Shown: piece by piece, positions 7,332 to 15,772 of the stretch
Position numbering within the stretch: the first letter of the stretch is position 1
Layout: the number at the start of each line of letters is the position of its first letter
NCBI GenBank assembly: GCA_964615565.1
Contig: CAZTPC010000008.1
Coordinates: 1-45,283 of the forward strand
Source: CAZTPC01 sp964615565
GTDB lineage: Bacteria > Patescibacteriota > Saccharimonadia > Saccharimonadales > AWTP1-31
Length of the DNA: 45,283 nt
Direction: 5' to 3'
Translations under genes and position numbers: made by a program
The notes under the pieces: generated by a model
Databases searched by the model: none
Told to the model about the DNA's origin: nothing
Seen by the model: only the letters and a program-made list of their open reading frames with translations

Positions 7332-8255
7332 CTACTTGTAGTAGATCTTTTCTTCTACGCGCGAGTCAACATATTCACTTGGTGTGATACGTTTTGCTGT
7401 CAGCACTTCATCCAGGGCAAGGTACTGCCCTACTGCCACACGTGAGTCTGTCAAAAGGCTAAACTTTATATAATACGGCTTACCACTTACTCGAACACGC
7501 AATTCTGATGCTAACGGCGGCAGTTCGACTGAACTAACCGACATTTGTTTGGCGGCGAACTGCTGATACAATGATGTGATAAAAGCAACATCCTGCTTAG
7601 ATAAGACTGCTTTGCCTACACCAACATCAATGTCCGCTTGATCTTTAACTGTCGGAATCGCTAGCGCTCTGGCATCGGCCGGGAGACTTTTGCTATCAAT
7701 GACCGCCCTTCCCTTACCGTCTATAACATAGGTGCCTGAACTCGTAGATAGAAATAGTGCTGGTGTACTTGTAGTGGCTTCGACCACTGGACGTCGCCCC
7801 ATAAACGGCAGGACAATCTCAACCTTATCTAACTCCGGAAATTTATTAGCAAACTCGCTGGTAAGCTTGTCGGTATCTATGGTGATTTTGTTCTGGTTCA
7901 AGAGCGAACCGCCCAAGAGTTTAGCTAGCTCATCTTGATATTCTTGCTTTGCGCGCAGTAACGGGACACCGCGTGGGTTAGTCATTGTAAATCGTGCGTT
8001 GGTAGACAAAGACAAGCTATACAATGCACATACGGCAAGCACCAGACCAATTGCCCAGTGCATCCATGAGAAATTACGAACGGTGTCCTGCTTTGGCCTT
8101 CCTAGGTCCTGCGATGCAACTTGCCTAACCTGCTGTTGCCTGGCCTCAGCTTGCTGACGGCTAGCATGATACGAGATAAAGTTAGGTTTAGCTGCGTCCC
8201 GCACAGGTCTACTACGTCCCTCGGTAGGTTTTCTAGAGTCTTTGCGTAACTTCAC
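7332..8255 (-). CDS. ftsQ: cell division protein FtsQ/DivIB
   Basis: FtsQ links the FtsL-B complex and peptidoglycan synthases at the septum. About 65 basic cytoplasmic residues precede one membrane segment (WAIGLVLAVCALYSLSL). A POTRA-like region follows (GVPLLRAKQEYQDELAKLLG, with the hydrophobic-aromatic pattern weakly kept) and then an FtsQ C-terminal domain. Sequence identity is low, so the call rests on topology, length (307 aa) and position after murG. The start is GTG and overlaps the murG stop as GTGA, which implies translational coupling. The cluster ends here without ftsA or ftsZ. Confidence 0.8.
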   Translation of the reverse strand: MKLRKDSRKPTEGRSRPVRDAAKPNFISYHASRQQAEARQQQVRQVASQDLGRPKQDTVRNFSWMHWAIGLVLAVCALYSLSLSTNARFTMTNPRGVPLLRAKQEYQDELAKLLGGSLLNQNKITIDTDKLTSEFANKFPELDKVEIVLPFMGRRPVVEATTSTPALFLSTSSGTYVIDGKGRAVIDSKSLPADARALAIPTVKDQADIDVGVGKAVLSKQDVAFITSLYQQFAAKQMSVSSVELPPLASELRVRVSGKPYYIKFSLLTDSRVAVGQYLALDEVLTAKRITPSEYVDSRVEEKIYYK

Positions 8256-9427
8256 GAATTTGCACCCGTTACCACTTTTAGGATAATCTGGGCAAGTTGT
8301 TGTGCAGAGTCTTCAAATGCTGTGGCATGCAGGTTACGTGCAAGCTCTAAGCGACGCTTGGGGTTATCTAGCAAGGTCTCTATTTGCTGCAACAGTAGCT
8401 CTGGGTTTTTAGTAACCGCCTCATCCGAAACTATCGACACTGCCCCCTGCTCTTCGAGCAGTTTTGCGTTCTTCAACTGATGGCCACCAGTCAACTGAGG
8501 GTTAGGGACAATAATACAGGCTTTGGCCTGTGTAGCTAACTCTGCAAGAGTATTAGCCCCTGCCCTAACAACAGATACATCAGCAGCGCCACTATATCGG
8601 TACATATCTGAAACAAAAGGTTCCAAAACAACTCGTTCCAGCTCAGCTTCACTCAGCGTCTTATCGTACGCCTCCAGTACCTCTTCCTCTTTACCCCTAC
8701 CGCTAACATGTAAAATAACCACCTTCGGTCGGCGTCCAAGTAGCTGCTTAGCTAGCGCGGCTATCGACATGTTCAAACGATGTGCCCCTAAACCGCCGCC
8801 GGTAACAAACACCACCTGTGCGTCGTTGGGCAGCCCGAACGATTCTTTGTATGACTTCTGTAATGGGCCTGTCACCAAGCTGTATTTATCTGAAACTGGG
8901 TTACCAACTTGTATCGTTCTTCCTTTGGGATAGGCGTAGTTCTCTACAGGCATGGCTACTGCATGCTTTGCAGCCCAACGACCAATGATCCGATTGGCTA
9001 GACCGGGTATGGCGTCTGAATCGTGTGTAACAAATGGGATCTTTAGTAACGCTGCTGCCAAACCTACAGGTACTCCTACGAAACCACCCTTAATAAACAG
9101 TACATCTGGCTTGAGCTTACGCAGCAGTAGAATCGACTGGATAAAGCCAGCCAACACAAAGACCATGTCCCGAAGGTTCTTAAGAGTCGTAGGTATATCG
9201 AAGATTTGCAGTATTCCGCCTCCATGATACCGCCTAAGTTTACCCGAGAAGATATGATGGACGTCAGTAAAAATATCTTTTTCTTTAACCACATCACTCA
9301 ACTGATCACCACGACCAAGAATATACTCTAGCTCGGCACTAGGTTGCTGTTTCTTTATCTCAGAGGCGACTGCGATTGTTGGGGTGATATGCCCCCCGGA
9401 ACCGCCGCCCACTACTACTATCTTCAT
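8252..9427 (-). CDS. murG: UDP-GlcNAc:lipid I N-acetylglucosaminyltransferase MurG
   Basis: MurG converts lipid I to lipid II on the inner face of the membrane. The N-terminal glycine loop GGGSGGHITP (G7-P16) is the lipid I-binding signature. The C-terminal half has the GT28 donor site VVRAGANTLAELATQAKACI. VTGGGLGAHRLN is the second glycine loop. At 391 aa it has a normal length. Its first 68 nt overlap the 3' end of ftsW in another frame, an unusually long overlap in the cluster. Confidence 0.95.
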   Translation of the reverse strand: MKIVVVGGGSGGHITPTIAVASEIKKQQPSAELEYILGRGDQLSDVVKEKDIFTDVHHIFSGKLRRYHGGGILQIFDIPTTLKNLRDMVFVLAGFIQSILLLRKLKPDVLFIKGGFVGVPVGLAAALLKIPFVTHDSDAIPGLANRIIGRWAAKHAVAMPVENYAYPKGRTIQVGNPVSDKYSLVTGPLQKSYKESFGLPNDAQVVFVTGGGLGAHRLNMSIAALAKQLLGRRPKVVILHVSGRGKEEEVLEAYDKTLSEAELERVVLEPFVSDMYRYSGAADVSVVRAGANTLAELATQAKACIIVPNPQLTGGHQLKNAKLLEEQGAVSIVSDEAVTKNPELLLQQIETLLDNPKRRLELARNLHATAFEDSAQQLAQIILKVVTGANS

Positions 9428-10610
9428 TGCGAACTGGTCCTACTTCCTCTTCGGTCATTACGCTATAGCTAGTATACCGCGAAATCTGGAAAACCACGCC
9501 CACAGCTGCTGTAATAAATATCAAACTTGTACCACCATAGCTAATAAATGGTAGCGTAATGCCTTTAAGTGGTAGTAGACCAATCATAGCTCCAACGTTT
9601 ATCATTGCCTGCGTACTGAGCCAAGCCAGCACCCCTACAACCAGTAATCTACTATACGTGTCGGGCGCTTTATCGATTATATTCTTAAGCCTAGTAAAGA
9701 GCGCAGCAAACAAGCCTAAGATAATGGTGACGCCCACAAAGCCAAACTTCTCAGCCATAATAGCGAATATTGAGTCATTGGCAGCCTCTGGGAGGTACCC
9801 ATAAGCCTGAACACCTCTACCTAGTCCTAACCCAAACACTCCACCAGAACCTACGGCTATAAGTGCCTGACATGCCTGGTAACCAGTTGTTTGACAATCA
9901 CGAGCTGGGTCCAAGAATGTCGCAAAGCGATCACGCCTATAGCTACTCGTTGATATTAACAACGCCGTTCCAAGAGCAATAACTACTCCAATAATAGCAA
10001 TACGCTTTAGTGGCATCCCTATCACGAACACCATAGCACCCATGATTGCTACCATAACACCGGTAGAACCAAGATCACTTTGGACTCTAGCCACAACTAC
10101 AGCAATTACAGCTAGAGCGATCAGCAATGGTTTAAACGTAGCATCTCGATCTGCTAGCTTACCAGATCTGTAACGATCCGTTAGAAAACCAGCTAGCCAG
10201 ATCAGTAGTGCGAATTTGATCAGCTCGGCCGCCTGGAATGACATTCCGCCAAATTGTATCCAACGATATGCGCCGTTTACACGCTCGCCGAATAGACGAA
10301 CAGCGACAGCTGCGATACTAGCCGTAATCAACAGTGGTTTCTCGAATTGACGCCACCATTTCACTGGTAACTGAGAAGTAACGCCAAAGGCGATAATCCC
10401 TAGAGCGATGGCGATAAGTTGTTTTGTAACGTAATAGTTTTCGCCGACATTTTTTTGCGCACTTAGTCCTGGACTAATGGCATATACCACTACTAGACCA
10501 TACGCCAGTAGTGCTATGGCTATCAGTAATAATACATAATCAGGCTTATGCTTACGGGTAGACTTGTCGCTGACAACAGGACGACGACGTCCCTGGCTAG
10601 GTAAAGACAT
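9360..10610 (-). CDS. ftsW: septal peptidoglycan glycosyltransferase FtsW (SEDS)
   Basis: FtsW polymerises lipid II with its partner FtsI. The protein has about ten membrane segments and SEDS motifs: RWIQFGGMSFQAAELIKFALL, the catalytic loop PEAANDSIFAIMAEKFG with its aspartate, and GLLPLKGITLPFISYGGTS. The start forms TAATG with the mraY stop. The C-terminal cytoplasmic tail (SSSGRRFRGAYHPNNRSRL) is encoded in the overlap with murG. At 416 aa it is typical. FtsW was preferred over RodA because of its dcw position. Confidence 0.93.
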   Translation of the reverse strand: MSLPSQGRRRPVVSDKSTRKHKPDYVLLLIAIALLAYGLVVVYAISPGLSAQKNVGENYYVTKQLIAIALGIIAFGVTSQLPVKWWRQFEKPLLITASIAAVAVRLFGERVNGAYRWIQFGGMSFQAAELIKFALLIWLAGFLTDRYRSGKLADRDATFKPLLIALAVIAVVVARVQSDLGSTGVMVAIMGAMVFVIGMPLKRIAIIGVVIALGTALLISTSSYRRDRFATFLDPARDCQTTGYQACQALIAVGSGGVFGLGLGRGVQAYGYLPEAANDSIFAIMAEKFGFVGVTIILGLFAALFTRLKNIIDKAPDTYSRLLVVGVLAWLSTQAMINVGAMIGLLPLKGITLPFISYGGTSLIFITAAVGVVFQISRYTSYSVMTEEEVGPVRNEDSSSGRRFRGAYHPNNRSRL

Positions 10611-11653
10611 TACAGGTACTTGCCAGTAAGGAAGACAATCAGGCCAAGGAATGCAGCGACTTGACCGACCACCCAGAAGCGCATAGTGACTTTAGTTTCT
10701 GGCCAACCACTTGCTTCGAAGTGGTGATGAACTGGAGAGATCTTAAAGATCTTCTTACCGTTGCGGAGCTTCTTTGATGTGATCTGGAGGATAACTGAAC
10801 CAGCTTCAGCAACAAAGACAATACCAATGATAGGCAGGATAAGTACTGTGTCCGTCAGCATTGCTACTACACCCAAACTAGTGCCCAATGCGAACGCCCC
10901 TACATCCCCCATAAAGAATCTTGCCGGGAAGATATTGAACCAAGTATACGAGAGGAGTCCGCCAACCATAGTTAGACAGAATGCCGCCAGACCGTAGCGC
11001 TGTTCTAGAAATGCGATCAATGTATAAGCACCGAATGCGATAGCCGTAAGTCCACCAGCCAGCCCGTCTAGCCCGTCGGTAATATTCACTGCATTAGCAG
11101 TAGCTACAACTACAAGAACGAATAATGGAACAATCAGCCAGCCAAGTTGCAGTACACCGTCATATGGGATATGAATGCCTGTTACATCCAGTTTGGCATA
11201 GAAGAACCAGCCACCAATAAGGGAGATAAGGACAATCAGTGCTAGTTTAATTTTTGTAGGTAATCCAGCCTTACCCGCACCGGTTCCTCGTACGTTGATA
11301 ATATCGTCCAAAAGCCCTACACCACCAGCACCCACCAAGGCGGCCAAAGGTAACCAGGTATCTGTACGACTCAGGTTAAACAGTAGTGTCACAAGGCCGA
11401 CTGCAACTACAAAAATTGCACCTGCCATAGTAGGTATATGTCGTTCGTGCTTCTTGGCATGTAGCTTATTGAAGATTTTTGCAGGCGCGCCTGTTACTGT
11501 TGTCTGTCGTGGCTTCTTCCAGAATTCATACTTATATGCCAGTGTTGTATAGATTGGCGTAATGAGAGTACTAACTGAAAAGCCAAGAAATCCCAGAAGA
11601 AGAATTCGGGCTAGATCATGAAGGTTAACAGCGATATTTAGTGTTTGTGTCAT
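10610..11653 (-). CDS. mraY: phospho-N-acetylmuramoyl-pentapeptide transferase MraY
   Basis: MraY attaches phospho-MurNAc-pentapeptide to undecaprenyl phosphate to form lipid I. The polytopic protein carries the family motifs GLLDDIINVRG, NAVNITDGLDGLAGG, FFMGDVGAFALG and the histidine-rich SPVHHHFE. The acidic residues of the first three bind magnesium. At 347 aa it matches the family. The stop overlaps the ftsW start. It follows ftsI, as in many bacteria, but murE and murF, which usually separate the two, are absent. Confidence 0.96.
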   Translation of the reverse strand: MTQTLNIAVNLHDLARILLLGFLGFSVSTLITPIYTTLAYKYEFWKKPRQTTVTGAPAKIFNKLHAKKHERHIPTMAGAIFVVAVGLVTLLFNLSRTDTWLPLAALVGAGGVGLLDDIINVRGTGAGKAGLPTKIKLALIVLISLIGGWFFYAKLDVTGIHIPYDGVLQLGWLIVPLFVLVVVATANAVNITDGLDGLAGGLTAIAFGAYTLIAFLEQRYGLAAFCLTMVGGLLSYTWFNIFPARFFMGDVGAFALGTSLGVVAMLTDTVLILPIIGIVFVAEAGSVILQITSKKLRNGKKIFKISPVHHHFEASGWPETKVTMRFWVVGQVAAFLGLIVFLTGKYL

Positions 11654-11690
11654 GATTGATTACCAATTAGTATACACCTTTCCTACCCGA

Positions 11691-13460
11691 TCAACTACGC
11701 GGCAGAACATTAAAGTTGTTTATAAGCATGTTCGTCAGATTGGTAAATATCGGTGCGGCAGCCTTAGACCCTGCATAGCCGCCAATGCCCGGTTCATCGA
11801 CACGAACTACAATAACGTACTCTGGCTGGTCGCCTCCCACAAAGCCCATAAACGTTCCGTTGAACTTGTCTTCATAGTAGCCACCACCTGGCTTAGTAAT
11901 CTCGGCTGTACCAGTCTTACCGCCTATGCTGTAGCGGGGATCTAGGTTGCTAAAGCCATATAGCTTGTAGTTGCGACCAACAACGCCTTCCATGAGCTTG
12001 ACCATCTGCCCACTTACCTGCTGACTTACTACATTGTTTTTTACAACTTTTGGCTGATTCTTGGTTACCTTTCCACCGGAACTGGTGTACTGCTCTACCA
12101 AATGTGGCTGATAATAATTACCGCCGTTAACGACGGCCGACAATGCAGCACCCATTTGCAATGGCGTAGCAGTCATACCCTGCCCAAAGGAGGTATTGGC
12201 GTACTGAATATTCAGCCCAAAACCATCATTTGGGTCTGGGATAGAACCATCCGCTTCGTACCCTTGCTCTATACCAGTCGCTTTCCCAAATTGATAATGA
12301 TTGATCATGTAGTCATGCCAAGTGTTACGGGCCTTAGCATTAACCTCGCCTCCGCCCATCTGCATTAGCAACCATGTTGCACCGGTGTTAAGTGAAAGCT
12401 CTAGAATATCAGCCACACTGCGAGTCCCTGCCCCACCATCTTCTTCGATGTTGGTAATTGTAGCGTCGCCAATTTTATAGCTACTTGGGTCGTAGTATGT
12501 AGAGCTTGGCGACACCACTCCCTGATCAAGTGCGGCAGCTGCAGTTAGAGGTTTCATGATAGAGCCCACTTCGAGTGGCGAGCTAGCCAACGCGTTGTTA
12601 AATACATTCCCGTCTTCTACCTTGTAGAATTCGGAAGGGTTGTAGGTTGGATAATTTGCCATCGCCTTGATCGCTCCAGTTTGTGGATCGATAATAAGGG
12701 CGCCGCCTGACTTTGATTTGGCACGATCCAATCCAGACTTAAGGATGTCTTCGAGCTGCCGCTGCATAGATACATCTACCGTTAGCCGGATTCGATCACC
12801 GGACTTTGGTTGTGTAATAATGTTATCTTTATTTGCCACCAACGGGATGCCTTGGGCATCGGTTATAGCGTTCAGCTGTCCTGGTGTCCCATTTAGCTGT
12901 TTGTTTAGTGCCTGCTCCAAACCGTATTTGCCGATTCCTTCATCATCAACAAAACCTAGAATCTGTGCCGCCATATCTCCCTGCGGGTATGTTCTGATGG
13001 AGCCCTCCCTAGTTCCAACACCTTTTAGTTCAAGTTTATCTAGCTTATCGCGTTGGTCCCTAGTCAGCTTCTTGGCAAGAATTGCATAGCGAGTTTTGAG
13101 CTTCATAAGATCCTCAAGATCTTGTTGTTCCCCACCAACAATCTTCTGAATCTTGGCTGCGTAATCAGCCGGGTTCTTGATGTACTTTGGATCGGCAAAA
13201 AGCGTATAGCGCTTTTCATTCAAAACAATAGGCACCGTTGCATCGCCGTCATGTGCTTCTATAAGTCCCCTCTCGGCAGGGATCTCGTATTGCTTCAACT
13301 GACCAGAGAGCGCAGTCTTCTTGTAATAATCATGTCGAATGATTTGTAAGTAAAAAAGACGTACTCCAAATATACTTAATACCAGTAGTATCGCAAGATA
13401 CCAGATACGAATTCGTCGTAAAGGAGTAAGAAAGTTGCCAGAAGACTGCCGTTGATTCAT
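11691..13460 (-). CDS. ftsI: class B penicillin-binding protein, septal transpeptidase FtsI
   Basis: This transpeptidase cross-links septal peptidoglycan. A single N-terminal anchor (WYLAILLVLSIFGVRLFYLQI) is followed by a dimerisation domain and the transpeptidase domain. The active-site motifs are SxxK as S300 to K303 in VGSIMKPLT, SxN as S356 to N358 in LSLNTG, and KTG as K515 to G517 in GGKTGTAEI. No PASTA repeats are seen. At 589 aa it is a normal length. It lies 23 nt after ftsL, and mraY follows after 37 nt. Confidence 0.95.
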   Translation of the reverse strand: MNQRQSSGNFLTPLRRIRIWYLAILLVLSIFGVRLFYLQIIRHDYYKKTALSGQLKQYEIPAERGLIEAHDGDATVPIVLNEKRYTLFADPKYIKNPADYAAKIQKIVGGEQQDLEDLMKLKTRYAILAKKLTRDQRDKLDKLELKGVGTREGSIRTYPQGDMAAQILGFVDDEGIGKYGLEQALNKQLNGTPGQLNAITDAQGIPLVANKDNIITQPKSGDRIRLTVDVSMQRQLEDILKSGLDRAKSKSGGALIIDPQTGAIKAMANYPTYNPSEFYKVEDGNVFNNALASSPLEVGSIMKPLTAAAALDQGVVSPSSTYYDPSSYKIGDATITNIEEDGGAGTRSVADILELSLNTGATWLLMQMGGGEVNAKARNTWHDYMINHYQFGKATGIEQGYEADGSIPDPNDGFGLNIQYANTSFGQGMTATPLQMGAALSAVVNGGNYYQPHLVEQYTSSGGKVTKNQPKVVKNNVVSQQVSGQMVKLMEGVVGRNYKLYGFSNLDPRYSIGGKTGTAEITKPGGGYYEDKFNGTFMGFVGGDQPEYVIVVRVDEPGIGGYAGSKAAAPIFTNLTNMLINNFNVLPRS

Positions 13461-13483
13461 AGATCTAGTGTAGCAGCGATTGC

Positions 13484-13831
13484 CTAGTTATTGATGGTGC
13501 CAGCAGGGGCAACACTAACAAGATTCTTAGCTGCTTCGCTATTTTTTACGCGATTCAGTGATTGCAGACGTGCAGAAGCAACTTCTAGTTCGTCGTGCTC
13601 TTGTTGCAGCTGCGAAGCTTCGGTTGTTAGAGAGTTAATCTTGTAGCCGTAGGCATTGGTCTTAGTAACCTGCGTCAGGTACATGAGCCCTAGTACGCAT
13701 GCTAAAACGATGAGAATAATGGTGTTACTAATTGGACCAAGGGCCTTTTCGTCGGCACGAAACGATGTAGTGTTTTGATTCTTGACAGCAAACCGTTGGC
13801 GGTTCACTGCTAGTGAGGATGAATATGTCAT
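13484..13831 (-). CDS. ftsL: FtsL-like bitopic cell division protein
   Basis: A cytoplasmic stretch of about 40 residues, one membrane segment (TIILIVLACVLGLMYLTQV) and a short coiled coil (LTTEASQLQQEHDELEVAS) give the FtsL topology. The position between rsmH and ftsI is diagnostic, since FtsL sequences diverge strongly. A longer frame starts at 13891, but I chose the ATG at 13831. It follows an A/C-rich leader like those before rsmH and mraZ, and the longer form would translate through an 11-bp hairpin. The protein is then 115 aa. Confidence 0.75.
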   Translation of the reverse strand: MTYSSSLAVNRQRFAVKNQNTTSFRADEKALGPISNTIILIVLACVLGLMYLTQVTKTNAYGYKINSLTTEASQLQQEHDELEVASARLQSLNRVKNSEAAKNLVSVAPAGTINN

Positions 13832-13858
13832 AATTTTTTGTTTGTTTTTGTTTTTGGT

Positions 13859-13884
13859 GTCTGTCCGGGTTGCCCCGGACAGAC
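13859..13884 (-). promoter_or_regulatory. 11-bp hairpin with GCAA tetraloop in the ftsL leader
   Basis: Perfect 11-bp arms (13859-13869 and 13874-13884) close a GCAA loop (a GNRA tetraloop) on the mRNA strand. It is followed by an A/C-rich run and the ftsL ATG. With no U-tract it is not a standard terminator. It may stabilise or process the mRNA. Confidence 0.5.
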
Positions 13885-13968
13885 GGTGCATACTTAAAGT
13901 ACTTTTACTCTAACCTTGTATGCGCGGGATTGACTTTTGACCTGAATAGGCATGCCTACCCCTTTCTT

Positions 13969-14859
13969 TTATGTTTTTATTTTCGCTGCGGCTCGCAGTT
14001 TTGCACTACGGGCACGCGGATTGGAAACTAATTCAATTTTGTCAGCCACAACTGGACGCTTGGTAAGTAGATGTAGCTCGGCATCATAGGTACTCCCTGA
14101 TCTATCGGCAAAGAACTGTTTTACAATTCTGTCTTCTAGACTATGGAAACTTATGACAGCCAACCTACCTCCGGGTTTTAGCATAGTTACCCAAAGTGGC
14201 AATGCCTCTTTGAGCAGCTTAAGCTCATCGTTCACGGCAATCCTGAGCCCTTGAAAGGTCTTGGTTGCTGGATGAGTTTTGCTTCGCCCGAAATACTGTG
14301 TGGCGACTACCTTGGCAAGCTCACTTGTAGTATGGATTGGTCGAGCTTTGATAATAGCGTCAGCGATTCTGACAGCCTTGGGCTCTTCCCCATACTCGCG
14401 GAGTATATGTATGAGATCATCACGGTCGTAACTGTTAACTATGACGTCCGCAGTTAGTGCTTGTGTTTGATCCATGCGCATATCGAGTGGCCCATCGTGC
14501 TGGATGGAAAATCCTCGACTTGCAATATTAAGGTGCGGCGATGACACGCCCAGGTCAGCCAGTATCATATCGAACTGTCTTCCCTGTAAAACAAGCTGTT
14601 GACTAGCCGACAAGAAATCTCCGTGGATAATTTCTGCTGCTTCGTCTGGAAACCGCTCCTCCAATTGACTAATAGCCATTTGGTCACGATCAACCAGTGT
14701 TACTGGCCAACCATTTGTCCGGCTGCGGATAATTCCAGCATGCCCACCATATCCTGCTGTTAAATCGAGGTAGCTCTGCTTAGGCCGTGGGTCTAAGGCT
14801 TGAAGTACTTCGTTTGCCAGCACAGGTATATGCTGCATTTGCTTGCTTGTTTCTGCCAT
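13969..14859 (-). CDS. rsmH: 16S rRNA (cytosine-1402-N4)-methyltransferase RsmH
   Basis: RsmH (MraW) methylates C1402 in the decoding centre of 16S rRNA using SAM. HIPVLANEVLQAL and the SAM loop LDLTAGYGGHAG (near residues 31-42) are characteristic. So are ILADLGVSSPHLNIASRGFS, the LRIAVNDEL segment and the terminal VISFHSLEDRIVKQFF block. At 296 aa it is a usual length. A leader of A and C with almost no G or T precedes the ATG, without a Shine-Dalgarno. mraZ lies 357 nt upstream. Confidence 0.96.
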   Translation of the reverse strand: MAETSKQMQHIPVLANEVLQALDPRPKQSYLDLTAGYGGHAGIIRSRTNGWPVTLVDRDQMAISQLEERFPDEAAEIIHGDFLSASQQLVLQGRQFDMILADLGVSSPHLNIASRGFSIQHDGPLDMRMDQTQALTADVIVNSYDRDDLIHILREYGEEPKAVRIADAIIKARPIHTTSELAKVVATQYFGRSKTHPATKTFQGLRIAVNDELKLLKEALPLWVTMLKPGGRLAVISFHSLEDRIVKQFFADRSGSTYDAELHLLTKRPVVADKIELVSNPRARSAKLRAAAKIKT

Positions 14860-15216
14860 CTTTTTTTGTTTTTTGGTGTTTTTGTTTTTTTATCCGCTAG
14901 GCTCATCTTATCACAAGATAAGAATAAACATAATCGGATTTTCAAGATCACCTAATCAGCAGCCAACTTTTTGTTTTTTTGGTTGTTTTTGTTTTTGTTT
15001 GTTGGAAACAATTGAGAGAATGCTGGTTTAACTTTCGTTAAAGACATTCCTTCTGTTTCTAACTAAGTTTGAGAGACTTATGTGTGAGGTGGAGTTTTGG
15101 GAGGTGTTTTTTTGAGAAATGTACTAAGGTTTTTAGAAGTGGTTACCTTCGTCCACTTGCTGACTGCCGAATAGGTGGCTTGAAACGATATAATTGTTAA
15201 AGAACGACTGACACTT
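14860..15216 (-). other. 357-nt A/C-rich spacer between mraZ and rsmH
   Basis: No gene is supported here. Read on the mRNA strand it is rich in A and C and poor in G, with two CAAAAAC-type blocks (14861-14892 and 14968-15003). A 7-bp hairpin (14906-14912 with 14917-14923) and a TTTAAC/GTTAAA pair near 15030 are visible. A 70-aa frame overlapping the mraZ end is low-complexity and was not accepted. The region could be a long unstructured leader or a Rho-utilisation stretch. Confidence 0.5.
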
Positions 15217-15576
15217 CTACTCTGATAACAATCGCCAATACTTACCCGCTCTAACCGCAACGACTGCTTTGTCGATGCCGGCATACTCAAGTAGTGCTGG
15301 TTCTATAGCAATACGCCCCTGCTTGGTATCAAGCGGACTTTCACTTTTACCAGTTCGGAACTGTACGTTAAGATCTGCAACTTTTTCATCAAGGATACTT
15401 CCTTGAAGCTGCGGTTCTACTTGTTCGTCCCACACCGACTTTGGGTACATATGGAGGTATTTTGAGAAGCCTTTGGTTACAACTACTCCGCTTGCAAACT
15501 CGTCACGAAGCTCAACAGGTATTGTTAACCTGCGTTTATCGTCAAGTTTTCGTACGAAATAATCGACCTGGCCCAT
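15217..15576 (-). CDS. mraZ: transcriptional regulator MraZ
   Basis: MraZ is a SpoVT/AbrB-fold regulator that binds repeated GTGGG-type boxes upstream of its own operon. The N-terminal motif KLDDKRRLTIPVELRDEF matches the family's DDKGRLxIP. The second copy is DTKQGRIAIEPALLEYAGI. At 119 aa it is somewhat short. The start is supported by AAAGGTGAG directly upstream. A matching four-box operator lies about 110-155 bp upstream, which strengthens the call and suggests autoregulation. Confidence 0.92.
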   Translation of the reverse strand: MGQVDYFVRKLDDKRRLTIPVELRDEFASGVVVTKGFSKYLHMYPKSVWDEQVEPQLQGSILDEKVADLNVQFRTGKSESPLDTKQGRIAIEPALLEYAGIDKAVVAVRAGKYWRLLSE

Positions 15577-15684
15577 CTCACCTTTCCAATGTGTGAATTG
15601 TTTGATTGTTTTTGTTTTTGAAGTGCCGCGGTTTATTGTGAGGTCCGCCGTTAGCCGTATGGCCTTTTGTTCTTTTCTGGCTTA

Positions 15685-15735
15685 CCCACAATTACCCACT
15701 AACATGAGCATACTACCCACGATTACCCACGGCAA
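15685..15735 (-). promoter_or_regulatory. MraZ operator with four GTGGG boxes overlapping the mraZ promoter
   Basis: On the minus strand GTGGG occurs at 15726-15730, 15716-15720, 15695-15699 and 15685-15689, with start-to-start spacing of 10, 21 and 10 bp, all on one face of the helix. A promoter TTGCCG (15735-15730), 17-nt spacer, TATGCT (15712-15707) overlaps the boxes. This arrangement suits repression by MraZ. The mRNA leader would be about 120 nt. Confidence 0.75.
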
Positions 15736-15772
15736 GCGCTTTATGTTGAAAAATGCATGGATTATGACAAAG

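Noticed and set aside
7121..7387. 88-aa open frame in the T-rich convergent region
   Set aside because: The product is low-complexity and rich in Cys, Phe and Tyr from T-rich DNA, has no Shine-Dalgarno, and runs into ftsQ on the other strand.
15078..15290. 70-aa frame overlapping the 3' end of mraZ
   Set aside because: It is out of frame with mraZ and ends in a KKTPPKTPPHT-type low-complexity tail caused by the A/C-rich spacer.
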